In this document: piece after piece, positions 1 to 6,434 of the stretch
How the letters are laid out: each line of letters begins with the position of its first letter
Position numbering within the stretch: position 1 is the first letter of the stretch
Assembly (NCBI GenBank): GCA_934675695.1
Contig: CAKURN010000005.1
Span: 1-21,094 of the forward strand
Length of the DNA stretch: 21,094 bases
Direction of reading: 5' to 3'
DNA from: an uncultured Candidatus Melainabacteria bacterium
GTDB taxonomy: Bacteria > Cyanobacteriota > Vampirovibrionia > Gastranaerophilales > Gastranaerophilaceae
The notes under the pieces: generated by a model
What the model was told of the DNA's origin: nothing
Databases searched by the model: none
What the model saw: only the letters and a program-made list of their open reading frames with translations
Position numbers and translations under genes: made by a program

Positions 1-22
1 ACATTATAGAAAGGGGTTCTCA

Positions 23-301
23 ATGAACAAAGAAGAATTAGTACAAGAAATTTCAAAAAAATCTAAAGTTACTCAAAAAGAAGCTGGCGAAGTTTTATCT
101 GCATTAGTTGAAACAGTACAAAAAACAGTTTCTAAAGGTGAAAAAGTTACTTTAGTTGGATTTGGTACTTTTGAAGCTAGAAAAAGAGCTGCAAGAACTG
201 GTAGAAACCCACAAACCGGCAAAGAAATCAAAATTGCTGCAAAAACAGTTCCAGCATTTTCAGCAGGTAAAAAATTCAAAGAATTAGTAAACAAAAAATA
301 G
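23..301 (+). CDS. hup: HU-family DNA-binding protein
   Basis: This is a small dimeric histone-like protein that bends and compacts DNA in the nucleoid. The 92-residue length is exactly that of the HU/IHF family. The N-terminal helices (residues 1-40, with MNKEELVQEI at the start) lead into the family signature GFGTFEARKRAARTGRNP at about residues 46-63, followed by the DNA-binding arm (NPQTGKEIKI) and the C-terminal helix ending in FKELVNKK. The ATG is preceded by AAGGGG at a normal distance, which fixes the start. The upstream promoter lies outside the window. The gene ends in a hairpin terminator shared with the convergent small gene. HU or IHF subunit cannot be told apart with certainty, but a homodimeric HU is most likely. 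Confidence 0.96.
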   Translation: MNKEELVQEISKKSKVTQKEAGEVLSALVETVQKTVSKGEKVTLVGFGTFEARKRAARTGRNPQTGKEIKIAAKTVPAFSAGKKFKELVNKK

Positions 302-326
302 TTTTTTGAATAAATAAAATTTTTTG

Positions 327-365
327 ATGAGGTGTATTTAAAGCACCTCATTTATTTTGTTTGTT
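327..365. terminator. Bidirectional hairpin terminator between hup and the 89-aa gene
   Basis: ATGAGGTG (327-334) pairs perfectly with CACCTCAT (344-351) around a 9-nt loop. It is followed on the plus strand by a T-rich run (TTATTTTGTTTGTTTT). On the minus strand a weaker T-rich stretch follows, so it may also serve the convergent small gene. Confidence 0.8.
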
Positions 366-371
366 TTAAAA

Positions 372-641
372 CTAATCGATTAAATTTCCCAAACCTAACA
401 AATCTTCGTAACTAGCCCCTGCTTCAGAGAGTTCTTCTCCGCTAATTCCAAACATGCTAATCATAGAAACGGCGTTTTTGTAGTTTTGTTGCTTTTTTTG
501 AGCTTTTTTGCCGTTAGGAATTTTTGTTTCGCATAGTAAATTTATTATGTTGTTAATAGCTTCTTGTCTTGTTGAACAAAACATTGAAAAATTTTCGTTT
601 GTAGAATTGTTATAAAAAGTTCGTTTTTTACATTTTCCCAT
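372..641 (-). CDS. Hypothetical small protein, 89 aa
   Basis: I do not recognise this protein. It fills the only longer gap in the left part of the window (302-758) and ends just before the shared hairpin terminator, in convergent orientation to hup, as a real gene would. The N-terminal half is basic with three cysteines (MGKCKKR, MFCSTR, LLCETK). A lysine/glutamine-rich stretch follows, and the C-terminus is acidic and helical (ISGEELSEAGASYEDLLGLGNLID). There is no signal peptide or membrane segment. No clear Shine-Dalgarno sequence precedes the ATG, so the start is uncertain. The residue composition looks protein-like rather than like an antisense shadow. Confidence 0.5.
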   Translation of the reverse strand: MGKCKKRTFYNNSTNENFSMFCSTRQEAINNIINLLCETKIPNGKKAQKKQQNYKNAVSMISMFGISGEELSEAGASYEDLLGLGNLID

Positions 642-758
642 AGATACTATTTTCTACTATTAAATTCAAAATGTAAAGAAATTTTGTTCTTTTGTAAAAA
701 ATTTCGTCATTTTGACAAAAAAATTTTTTGACGAGTTTTCTATGTCGGGAGGATAAAT

Positions 759-1985
759 ATGCTTAATATAAACAACTTTTTACCCGTTAGAAATCAACAA
801 ACACAAAAAACAACACAATTTTTACAACAAAATCCACTATTTTCCGTTAAAGCAGAAAAACTTGCACCTCTAAAACAAGACACAGTTTCGTTTACAGCGG
901 TTGCTGCGTACAAAAACGCTATAGAAAATGTTTCTACTTGTGAATCGCTTTATGAAAATGCAAAACCTGCACAAAAATACCTCCAAAACGTTTTGATTGA
1001 CTGTTTTGCACAAAAAGACAAAAACGGAAACATTAAAAAGAACGAAAAAGGTGAAATCCTCTATCTCCCCGGGGTTAAAACGGTAAAAGGCAGAAGAAAA
1101 TCTGTAGACAGTATCCAAGAAAAAGTTGCAAACAAAATCGAAAAAGCACTAAATCTAAAAGATGACAGTTTAGTAAAAGAAAATATTTTCAATCCCAATA
1201 ACCAAGAAGCTATAAAAGCAAAAGTAAAAGATATCGTCGGCACTCGTATTGTTATGAGAGATACGTCTTTTGAAAAAACAGGCGAAGTTTTAAATAAGCT
1301 TGCAAAAACGATAGAAGAAAAAGGCATTATAATAGATGAAATAGAAAACCACCCTCCAAAAAACAAAGATGTAATGCCGTATTTCAGAGATGAAGATTTA
1401 GAAACGCTAAAAAAATCAGTAAATAAAGTAAGAGAAAAAAATGGGCTAGAACCGATTAAAATAAAGCCAAACCCAATAGATTCGGGCTATATGGCATTGC
1501 ATTTAGATGTAAATTTAAAATACATCGGCGAAGTAGAACAACAAAAAGGCTACCATGGTGAAATCCAAATTTTGGGTGCTGACGTTGAAATGTTAAAAGA
1601 TGTAGAAGACTTGTGCTACAAATTAAAAAGCGGTAAAGCAATAAAATCGGACGATTTGGCTTTTGAACCTTTTGCTCGCATATTCAATGAAGCATTCAAT
1701 ACAGGAAGCATAAAAAAAGACAAAATAAGAAAAAATGCTTTCAATGAATACACTAGAAAAGCCTTTGAATCCCAAAGAGATAGAAGACCAACAAACAACA
1801 TGAGAGATAATGTTGCAGATTGGGGCTATGTTTATCCTACATTAAAAGATTGCGGTTATGAAAAAGAACTTCCTTCTGTTCTTGATTTCAATGTTTTGGC
1901 TAGGATTTACAGAGATTGCGAAGATTTGTACAAAGTCGAACACAAAACAGATGAAGTTTTGGAAGAAATGACAAAAAACAAATAA
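759..1985 (+). CDS. RelA/SpoT-type nucleotide pyrophosphotransferase-like protein
   Basis: This is a probable (p)ppGpp synthetase-fold protein of 408 residues. Blocks typical of the RelA_SpoT synthetase domain are visible in order: the ATP-binding-type R-x-K-S-x-x-S-I-x-x-K (RRKSVDSIQEK, residues 112-122), the Mg-binding-type D158 in KDIVGTRIV, GY-x-x-LH at 243-248 (GYMALH in place of the usual GYRSLH), and the catalytic-type E268 in HGEIQI. No HD hydrolase domain and no TGS/ACT regulatory tail are seen, so this is not a full-length Rel. Residues 1-50 are low-complexity, Gln/Lys-rich and end in VSFTA. The C-terminal 120 residues are not recognised. The start is well supported by GGGAGG 6-7 nt upstream of the ATG. 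Substrate and product (ppGpp or another pyrophosphorylated target, as in toxSAS enzymes) cannot be read from sequence. Confidence 0.7.
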   Translation: MLNINNFLPVRNQQTQKTTQFLQQNPLFSVKAEKLAPLKQDTVSFTAVAAYKNAIENVSTCESLYENAKPAQKYLQNVLIDCFAQKDKNGNIKKNEKGEILYLPGVKTVKGRRKSVDSIQEKVANKIEKALNLKDDSLVKENIFNPNNQEAIKAKVKDIVGTRIVMRDTSFEKTGEVLNKLAKTIEEKGIIIDEIENHPPKNKDVMPYFRDEDLETLKKSVNKVREKNGLEPIKIKPNPIDSGYMALHLDVNLKYIGEVEQQKGYHGEIQILGADVEMLKDVEDLCYKLKSGKAIKSDDLAFEPFARIFNEAFNTGSIKKDKIRKNAFNEYTRKAFESQRDRRPTNNMRDNVADWGYVYPTLKDCGYEKELPSVLDFNVLARIYRDCEDLYKVEHKTDEVLEEMTKNK

Positions 1986-2061
1986 ACAATAAAATCTTGT
2001 AATTTTGTCTTTTTTATCCGAATATAGTAGATGTAAGTTTATTACTATATGGAGAAAAAAG

Positions 2062-3282
2062 ATGACAAAAACAGTTGAAGTCGTAAAAAAATGTTGTTGT
2101 GGAAAATTCGTAGAACTTTCTCAAAAAGCTGTTGAAGATATTAAATCACGTGCCGGAAAACAAGGTCAATTCTTGAATTGGATTGAAGTTTTACCAAAAA
2201 CTCAATTAGAAAATCTTGACAATTTGTATGATATGGCTCAAAAAGCAAAAGGTTCAAAATACACTGACCTTGCTATTTTGGGCATTGGCGGCAGCCGTCA
2301 TACAACTGAAAACATTACAAAAATGTTAGGTTTAGATGAGCATGTTCATTTCTTTTCATCAGTTGTGCCTTTGAGTTTTGATAGATTTATCAACAGATTG
2401 GATTTAGATAAAACTTTGTTTTTAGTTGTATCAAAATCAGGCGGAACTCTAGAAACTACTGTTGGCTATGAAAAAGCTAAAAAAGCAGTTGAAAAACACA
2501 CAAATTCATCTGACACATCAAGCCAATTTGTTGCTATGACAGATGCAAACGCTGAAAAATCAGCACTTAGAAGAATCGTAAACAGTGGCGAAATCAAAAT
2601 GTCAGGTTTTGTACATGATGATGTTGGCGGAAGATTTTCTATCTTTGATGACGCTACAATCTTCACTCTTTTCTTCTTGGGTGTTTCAAAAGAAGAAGTT
2701 AAAGATATGCTAAATGCTTCTCTTGCTGCTCAAAAAGAATTTTTAAACCCAAATATTGAAGAAAACGAAGCATTACAATTAGCAAAATTCAACGTAAAAG
2801 CAAAAAATATGGGCAAAAATAAACACTTTGTCGAATATTTTGGTGATGAATTTTTTGGAACAACATTGTGGGAAAAACAATTGAAAAATGAATCTTTAAA
2901 AGCAAGAATTTCTACAGATACAAATGTTGGACCAGGGTATTTGCACTACAATGCAGAAGCTGATTTAGACGTAAATAACAACGATTCATTCTTTACATTT
3001 ACTTATGTAAAATCAGATGACAAAGTTATGAACGCTGTTATGACAGGTGTAATTACTGCTTATTCTGCTCAACACCCTGTTGCTAAAATTGTTTTAGAAG
3101 ATTTGTCTATAAAATCAATTGCAAGATTTATTGAGCTAAAACACTTTGAAACATTGTATACAGGCTACATTTTAAGAGCTATGAAAGGTGATTATACTGA
3201 TTCTAATATTGCATTAGATGAAGTTTTGCAACCAAACGTTGAAAAATACAAAAAAGAAGTTAAAAAAGCAATGAATGCTTAA
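2062..3282 (+). CDS. pgi: Glucose-6-phosphate isomerase
   Basis: This enzyme interconverts glucose-6-phosphate and fructose-6-phosphate in glycolysis and gluconeogenesis, in the cytoplasm. Sugar-isomerase signatures are present: GIGGS at residues 74-78, the phosphate-binding SKSGGTLETT at 124-133, GGRFSIFDDATIFTLFFLG in the second SIS domain, and W-x-x-QL-x-x-ES (LWEKQLKNES). The product from this ATG is 406 residues, short compared with 450-550 for the classical enzyme but close to compact bacterial forms. An upstream in-frame TTG at 2005 would add 19 residues. I reject it because GGAG lies at a proper distance before the ATG at 2062. Three consecutive cysteines (residues 11-13) near the N-terminus are odd. 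A 76-nt gap separates it from the RelA/SpoT-like gene. It ends at a strong terminator. Confidence 0.9.
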   Translation: MTKTVEVVKKCCCGKFVELSQKAVEDIKSRAGKQGQFLNWIEVLPKTQLENLDNLYDMAQKAKGSKYTDLAILGIGGSRHTTENITKMLGLDEHVHFFSSVVPLSFDRFINRLDLDKTLFLVVSKSGGTLETTVGYEKAKKAVEKHTNSSDTSSQFVAMTDANAEKSALRRIVNSGEIKMSGFVHDDVGGRFSIFDDATIFTLFFLGVSKEEVKDMLNASLAAQKEFLNPNIEENEALQLAKFNVKAKNMGKNKHFVEYFGDEFFGTTLWEKQLKNESLKARISTDTNVGPGYLHYNAEADLDVNNNDSFFTFTYVKSDDKVMNAVMTGVITAYSAQHPVAKIVLEDLSIKSIARFIELKHFETLYTGYILRAMKGDYTDSNIALDEVLQPNVEKYKKEVKKAMNA

Positions 3283-3289
3283 AAATACT

Positions 3290-3320
3290 AAAAAGTCGGG
3301 TGATTGCCCGACTTTTTTTT
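3290..3320. terminator. Strong hairpin terminator, pgi / GntR-like gene
   Basis: AAAAAGTCGGG (3290-3300) and CCCGACTTTTT (3307-3317) form an 11-bp perfect stem with a 6-nt loop, followed by further T residues. The A-rich 5' arm makes it usable in both directions. It separates the convergent pgi and the minus-strand regulator, whose stop codon overlaps the T run. Confidence 0.93.
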
Positions 3321-4455
3321 AAAATTTTACAACGTCCGGATTTATTGCAATCCATTTGTAATTTTCTTCGATTTCCGGCATGTCGACGATGAAAATTCCA
3401 CCTTGTTTCCCTCTTTTTGACAGTAAATAGCCGTCTTTGAACATATCAGCCAAAGCTCGTCTTATTGTGTTTGGGCTAACGTTTAGAATTGTTGCCAGTT
3501 CTCTTATTGGAGCGATTTTGTCGCCAGATTCGTAATTTTCTTTTATATATTTTTTCAAATGTTCTAAAGTCTTTTGCCAAGAATAACTATAATTCGTTGC
3601 GATAGATGTTCTTTTTCTTTCTTGACTAATGAAAGAAGTTTTTGACTGTTGGTTTTTGCCTAAATAAATTGTGCCATATCTTCCGCGTCTAGCTAAAATG
3701 ATTTTTCTCGAATTTAAAATTTTCATTGCATCATTGACGGTTTTTATACTAACATCAAACATATTTGAAAAAGCTTTGTTAGGAAGAATTTTGTCTCCGG
3801 TTTTGTAGGTTTTTTCTATGTATTTTCTGATTTTTTCGACTAATTGATGTGTTAGGGTAAAATCTTCGTCATCAATGCCGTTTATTTTTTCTTCGTCTGT
3901 CAAGACAAATTCTTTTTTGTATATCCAGTTGTATTTGTTGCCTTTTATGTGAACTTTTTCAAGATAACCTTGGCGAGCCAAATTTGACAATGCAAAACGA
4001 ATTGTGTTTTGCGAAATATTGGTCACAGAAGCAATTTCTGCTATGCTTAAAATAGGTTTATCCAATTCGTATTTTCCATCTAAGACTAATTTTTTTATTT
4101 TGCATTCAGTGATTGTTGAGTGACACAGTTCGTCTGTTAATTTTATTTCTTTTGAATAAAAATCTGCAATACAAGTCCCTAATGACTGTTTTGATTGAAA
4201 ATATCCCAGATTTTTGGCTTCTCTGATTGAGTTTTGCATAGTTGCACTGGAAACCCCCAAAAACATCGCCAACTCTTTTTTTGACGGAATAAAATCCCCA
4301 ATATCAGCAATACCACATTCTAGTGAATGTTTCACCCAACTAATAAGCCAATTTATTATCACCTGCCCTTTTGGTGCTTTTTGAATGGAAAAATCAGGTT
4401 TTTCGATTTTTATATCATCTAAGGTCAAATGTTTCATAATCATATATTTAAACAT
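3319..4455 (-). CDS. Regulator with four tandem GntR-like winged-helix domains
   Basis: This is a probable DNA-binding regulator of 378 residues. I can align four copies of a GntR-type winged helix: about residues 31-98, 113-180, 200-266 and 293-358. Each has a helix before the repeat, a helix-turn-helix (for example KELAMFLGVSSATMQNSIREA, AEIASVTNISQNTIRFALSNL, ELATILNVSPNTIRRALADM) and a wing (QGYLEKVHIKGNKYNW, DGYLLSKRGKQGGIF). Repeat 4 is closest to a canonical GntR domain. No FCD, UTRA or aminotransferase effector domain is present, so the protein is all DNA-binding modules. There is no clear Shine-Dalgarno before the first ATG. A second in-frame ATG at 4437 (MKHLTLDD) is equally possible. 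It is divergent from hsp20 across about 100 nt, so it may control that gene or itself; this is inference. Confidence 0.85.
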   Translation of the reverse strand: MFKYMIMKHLTLDDIKIEKPDFSIQKAPKGQVIINWLISWVKHSLECGIADIGDFIPSKKELAMFLGVSSATMQNSIREAKNLGYFQSKQSLGTCIADFYSKEIKLTDELCHSTITECKIKKLVLDGKYELDKPILSIAEIASVTNISQNTIRFALSNLARQGYLEKVHIKGNKYNWIYKKEFVLTDEEKINGIDDEDFTLTHQLVEKIRKYIEKTYKTGDKILPNKAFSNMFDVSIKTVNDAMKILNSRKIILARRGRYGTIYLGKNQQSKTSFISQERKRTSIATNYSYSWQKTLEHLKKYIKENYESGDKIAPIRELATILNVSPNTIRRALADMFKDGYLLSKRGKQGGIFIVDMPEIEENYKWIAINPDVVKF

Positions 4456-4553
4456 AAAAATAGAAACATTGTTAATTTTTTTAGTTAGTTGTCCAATAAA
4501 AAAAATCTAAATTCGTTGCAAAATTTTATTGTCACAAAATAAAAGGAGAAAAA

Positions 4554-5018
4554 ATGAGATTTAGTGTAATAAAACGTGAACCGTCATATTTTTTTGAAAA
4601 TATCCATGAAGACTTAAATCGCTTTTTGAAAGATACTTTTGGCGATATGGAGTATTTGGATAGAACAGCGAACAATTTTTTTCAAACATTTCGCCCTGCA
4701 GTTGAAATCAAAGAAAAATCAAACTCATATAAAATCAAAGTAGAATTGCCAAGCGTCAACAAAGAAGACATCGATGTTGAATTAGACGAACATCATATTA
4801 CAATAAAAGCTGAATCAAAATGCGAAAAATGTGAAGAATCTGAAGAAGTAAAAACTTCTGAATTTAGATATGGGAAATTTTTCAGACAAATTCCTCTAGA
4901 ACACAAAATCAACACAGATGAAGCAAAAAGCGAATTTAAAGATGGTATATTAAGAATTTTTCTTCCAAAAATGGAAGAAGATAAAAAAGAAGAAATTAAA
5001 AAACTAAAAATTGATTAA
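4554..5018 (+). CDS. hsp20: Small heat-shock protein, Hsp20/alpha-crystallin family
   Basis: This is an ATP-independent holdase chaperone that binds unfolding proteins and forms oligomers in the cytoplasm. At 154 residues it has family length. The alpha-crystallin domain spans about residues 48-139: FRPAVEIKEKSNSYKIKVELPSV at the start and the conserved FKDGILRIFLPK at 128-139. A C-terminal I-x-I-like tail (KKLKID) can dock into neighbouring subunits. The loop before the FRYGKFFRQIPL strand carries a CEKCEESEE insertion (C90 and C93), which could be redox- or metal-sensitive. The ATG follows AAGGAG at a good distance. No CIRCE element was found upstream. A hairpin terminator follows at once. 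Confidence 0.94.
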   Translation: MRFSVIKREPSYFFENIHEDLNRFLKDTFGDMEYLDRTANNFFQTFRPAVEIKEKSNSYKIKVELPSVNKEDIDVELDEHHITIKAESKCEKCEESEEVKTSEFRYGKFFRQIPLEHKINTDEAKSEFKDGILRIFLPKMEEDKKEEIKKLKID

Positions 5019-5025
5019 TTATAAT

Positions 5026-5046
5026 GGGGCTTTTGCCCCTTTTTTA
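5026..5046 (+). terminator. Terminator after hsp20
   Basis: GGGGC (5026-5030), loop TTTT, GCCCC (5035-5039), then a run of six T. This is a short GC stem with a U tract in the plus orientation. It lies between the convergent hsp20 and recR stop codons; the minus-strand T tract is poor. Confidence 0.85.
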
Positions 5047-5640
5047 CAATTCTACTCTGCCTTCAATTGCTCTTGTGAGCGTCATTTCATCAACATATTC
5101 CAATTCAGACCCCATCGGAAGCCCAAACGCTATTCTTGTGATTTTTATGTTGAATGGTTTTATTAATTTATTCAGATACAAACTCGTCGCTTCACCTTCT
5201 ACAGAAGGGTTTAAGGCAAGAATAACTTCTTTTATGTCATTGTTTGTAATTCTGAATAACAATTCTTTTATTCTGATATCATCAGGCCCGATGCCGTCCA
5301 TAGGCGAAATCAACCCTTGTAAAACATGATACAAGCCGTTGTATTCATTTGTTTTTTCTATTGCCATTAAATCTTTTGTTTCTGCAACGACGCAGATAGT
5401 TTCTTGTTTTCTTGATTTGTCTGAACAAATTTCGCAAGGAGAAGAAACTGACATGTTAAAGCAGTTTTCACAATAGTGGATTTTTGTTTTCGCTTCAATT
5501 AAAGAATCGGCAAAGTGTACGACTTCGCTTTCGGGCATTTTTATTATATGCAAAGCTAGTCTGGTCGCTGTTTTTGGTCCTATTGAGGGCAATTTTTGAA
5601 AGCATTCGATTAATTTTGCTAAAGGTTTTGTATATTCCAT
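5044..5640 (-). CDS. recR: Recombination mediator RecR
   Basis: RecR works with RecF/RecO to load RecA at gapped DNA during recombinational repair. The 198-residue length is typical. In order there are the helix-hairpin-helix (KLPSIGPKTATRLALHI, residues 16-32), a C4 zinc finger (C57, C60, C69, C72), and a Toprim domain (ICVVAETKDLMAIEKTNEYNG) with the conserved GLYHVLQGLISPMDGIGP and NPSVEGEAT. The C-terminal Walker-like ITRIAFGLPMGSELEYVDEMTL matches the family. No Shine-Dalgarno sequence precedes the ATG. A perfect minus-strand TATAAT sits 6 nt upstream, so the mRNA may be leaderless. The usual dnaX partner is not adjacent here. Confidence 0.96.
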   Translation of the reverse strand: MEYTKPLAKLIECFQKLPSIGPKTATRLALHIIKMPESEVVHFADSLIEAKTKIHYCENCFNMSVSSPCEICSDKSRKQETICVVAETKDLMAIEKTNEYNGLYHVLQGLISPMDGIGPDDIRIKELLFRITNNDIKEVILALNPSVEGEATSLYLNKLIKPFNIKITRIAFGLPMGSELEYVDEMTLTRAIEGRVEL

Positions 5641-5646
5641 ACAAAA

Positions 5647-5652
5647 ATTATA
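5647..5652 (-). promoter_or_regulatory. Putative -10 box of recR, leaderless
   Basis: TATAAT on the minus strand ends 6 nt before the recR ATG, placing a transcription start at or next to the A of the start codon. No good -35 box is seen at 16-18 nt, and no ribosome-binding site lies between. In AT-rich DNA a chance match is possible. Confidence 0.4.
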
Positions 5653-5706
5653 CTATAAAAATTGTATGAAACGGTGTTTTTGCAATGCTTCAAAAATGTT
5701 AATAAT

Positions 5707-5736
5707 TTAACTTTTTTCTGTATTATATTGTATAAT
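5707..5736 (+). promoter_or_regulatory. Putative promoter of the ycsF-yvcK-panBC operon
   Basis: TATAAT at 5731-5736 is a perfect -10 box, with TTAACT (5707-5712, four of six matches to TTGACA) 18 nt upstream. The predicted start near 5743 gives a leader of about 25 nt containing the GGAG used by the first gene. This is the only good candidate before the operon. Confidence 0.6.
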
Positions 5737-5767
5737 TCTTGTAAATAGTTATATTTTGGAGATAAAG

Positions 5768-6418
5768 TTGTACGATTTTAATTGTGATGTAGCGCAGAGT
5801 TTTGGCGTTTATAATAATCAAATTGAGTTTGAAATTGCACAATATGCAAGCTCAATCAATATCTCGGCAGGATTTCACTCGGGTGACCCTGTAAAAATCA
5901 GAGAAGCGTTTCTTTTTGCAAAAGACCACAATGTGGCTTTGGGGGCTCATATAGGCTATCCTGATATTGCGGGTTTTGGCAAAAGAAAAATGGATTTGTC
6001 AAAAGAAGAATTGGAAGCTGTTGTTATCTATCAAATAGGTGCAATTATTGCTTACGCAAAGACTTTTGATTTAGAAATAGAACACGTTAGATGCCATGGT
6101 GCTTTAAAAACAGCAGTATTAGAAAGTCCTGAAACGGCTTTAATAGTGATTAATGCAATAAAAAAAGTTTCGCCTTGGTTGAATTTCTTTGTTCAAAATC
6201 AACAAACAAAAGAACTTGCTATACAAAATGGTCTAAAAGCTGCACTAGAATTTGAATTTGACGGAACTTCTTCTATTAGACAAATTAGAGAACAAGAAAA
6301 CGAACAAAATATAAAATTCGACACAGTTCACTTTAGAAATCCTGACGATATAAAGCGTGCTTACGACATAATAAAACCTACTCCGGTAAACTACAACAGA
6401 GTATGCGAACAGATTTAA
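5768..6418 (+). CDS. LamB/YcsF (PxpA)-like protein, diverged
   Basis: This belongs to the LamB/YcsF family, whose characterised member PxpA is a subunit of the bacterial 5-oxoprolinase. Visible family motifs are the N-terminal YDFNCDVAQSFG (family DLNCDLGESFG), ISAGFHSGDP, GAHIGYPDIAGFGKRKM, YQIGA, and HVRCHGAL (family HVKPHGALY). The C-terminal family block ADRxYxxDGxLxxR is not kept; FDGTSSIRQIRE stands in its place. The product is 216 residues, about 35 shorter than usual. I start it at TTG 5768, 6 nt after GGAG; an earlier TTG at 5756 overlaps that ribosome-binding site. No pxpB/pxpC partners are adjacent, so 5-oxoproline hydrolysis is uncertain. It is followed 16 nt later by yvcK in the same operon. 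Confidence 0.78.
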   Translation: MYDFNCDVAQSFGVYNNQIEFEIAQYASSINISAGFHSGDPVKIREAFLFAKDHNVALGAHIGYPDIAGFGKRKMDLSKEELEAVVIYQIGAIIAYAKTFDLEIEHVRCHGALKTAVLESPETALIVINAIKKVSPWLNFFVQNQQTKELAIQNGLKAALEFEFDGTSSIRQIREQENEQNIKFDTVHFRNPDDIKRAYDIIKPTPVNYNRVCEQI

Positions 6419-6434
6419 TTTTATAGAGGACACA

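Noticed and set aside
73..351. Minus-strand 92-residue frame opposite hup
   Set aside because: It is antisense to a clear HU gene, runs through the terminator, and has no ribosome-binding site.
712..746. TTGACA as a promoter for the RelA/SpoT-like gene
   Set aside because: No -10-like hexamer at 16-18 nt; the nearest TATG-type sequence is 23 nt away and overlaps the ribosome-binding area.
2005..2061. Upstream TTG extension of pgi
   Set aside because: It adds 19 non-family residues; GGAG is placed for the ATG at 2062.
4456..4553. CIRCE-type heat-shock operator upstream of hsp20
   Set aside because: No 9-bp inverted repeat with the CIRCE consensus is present; only AT-rich sequence.
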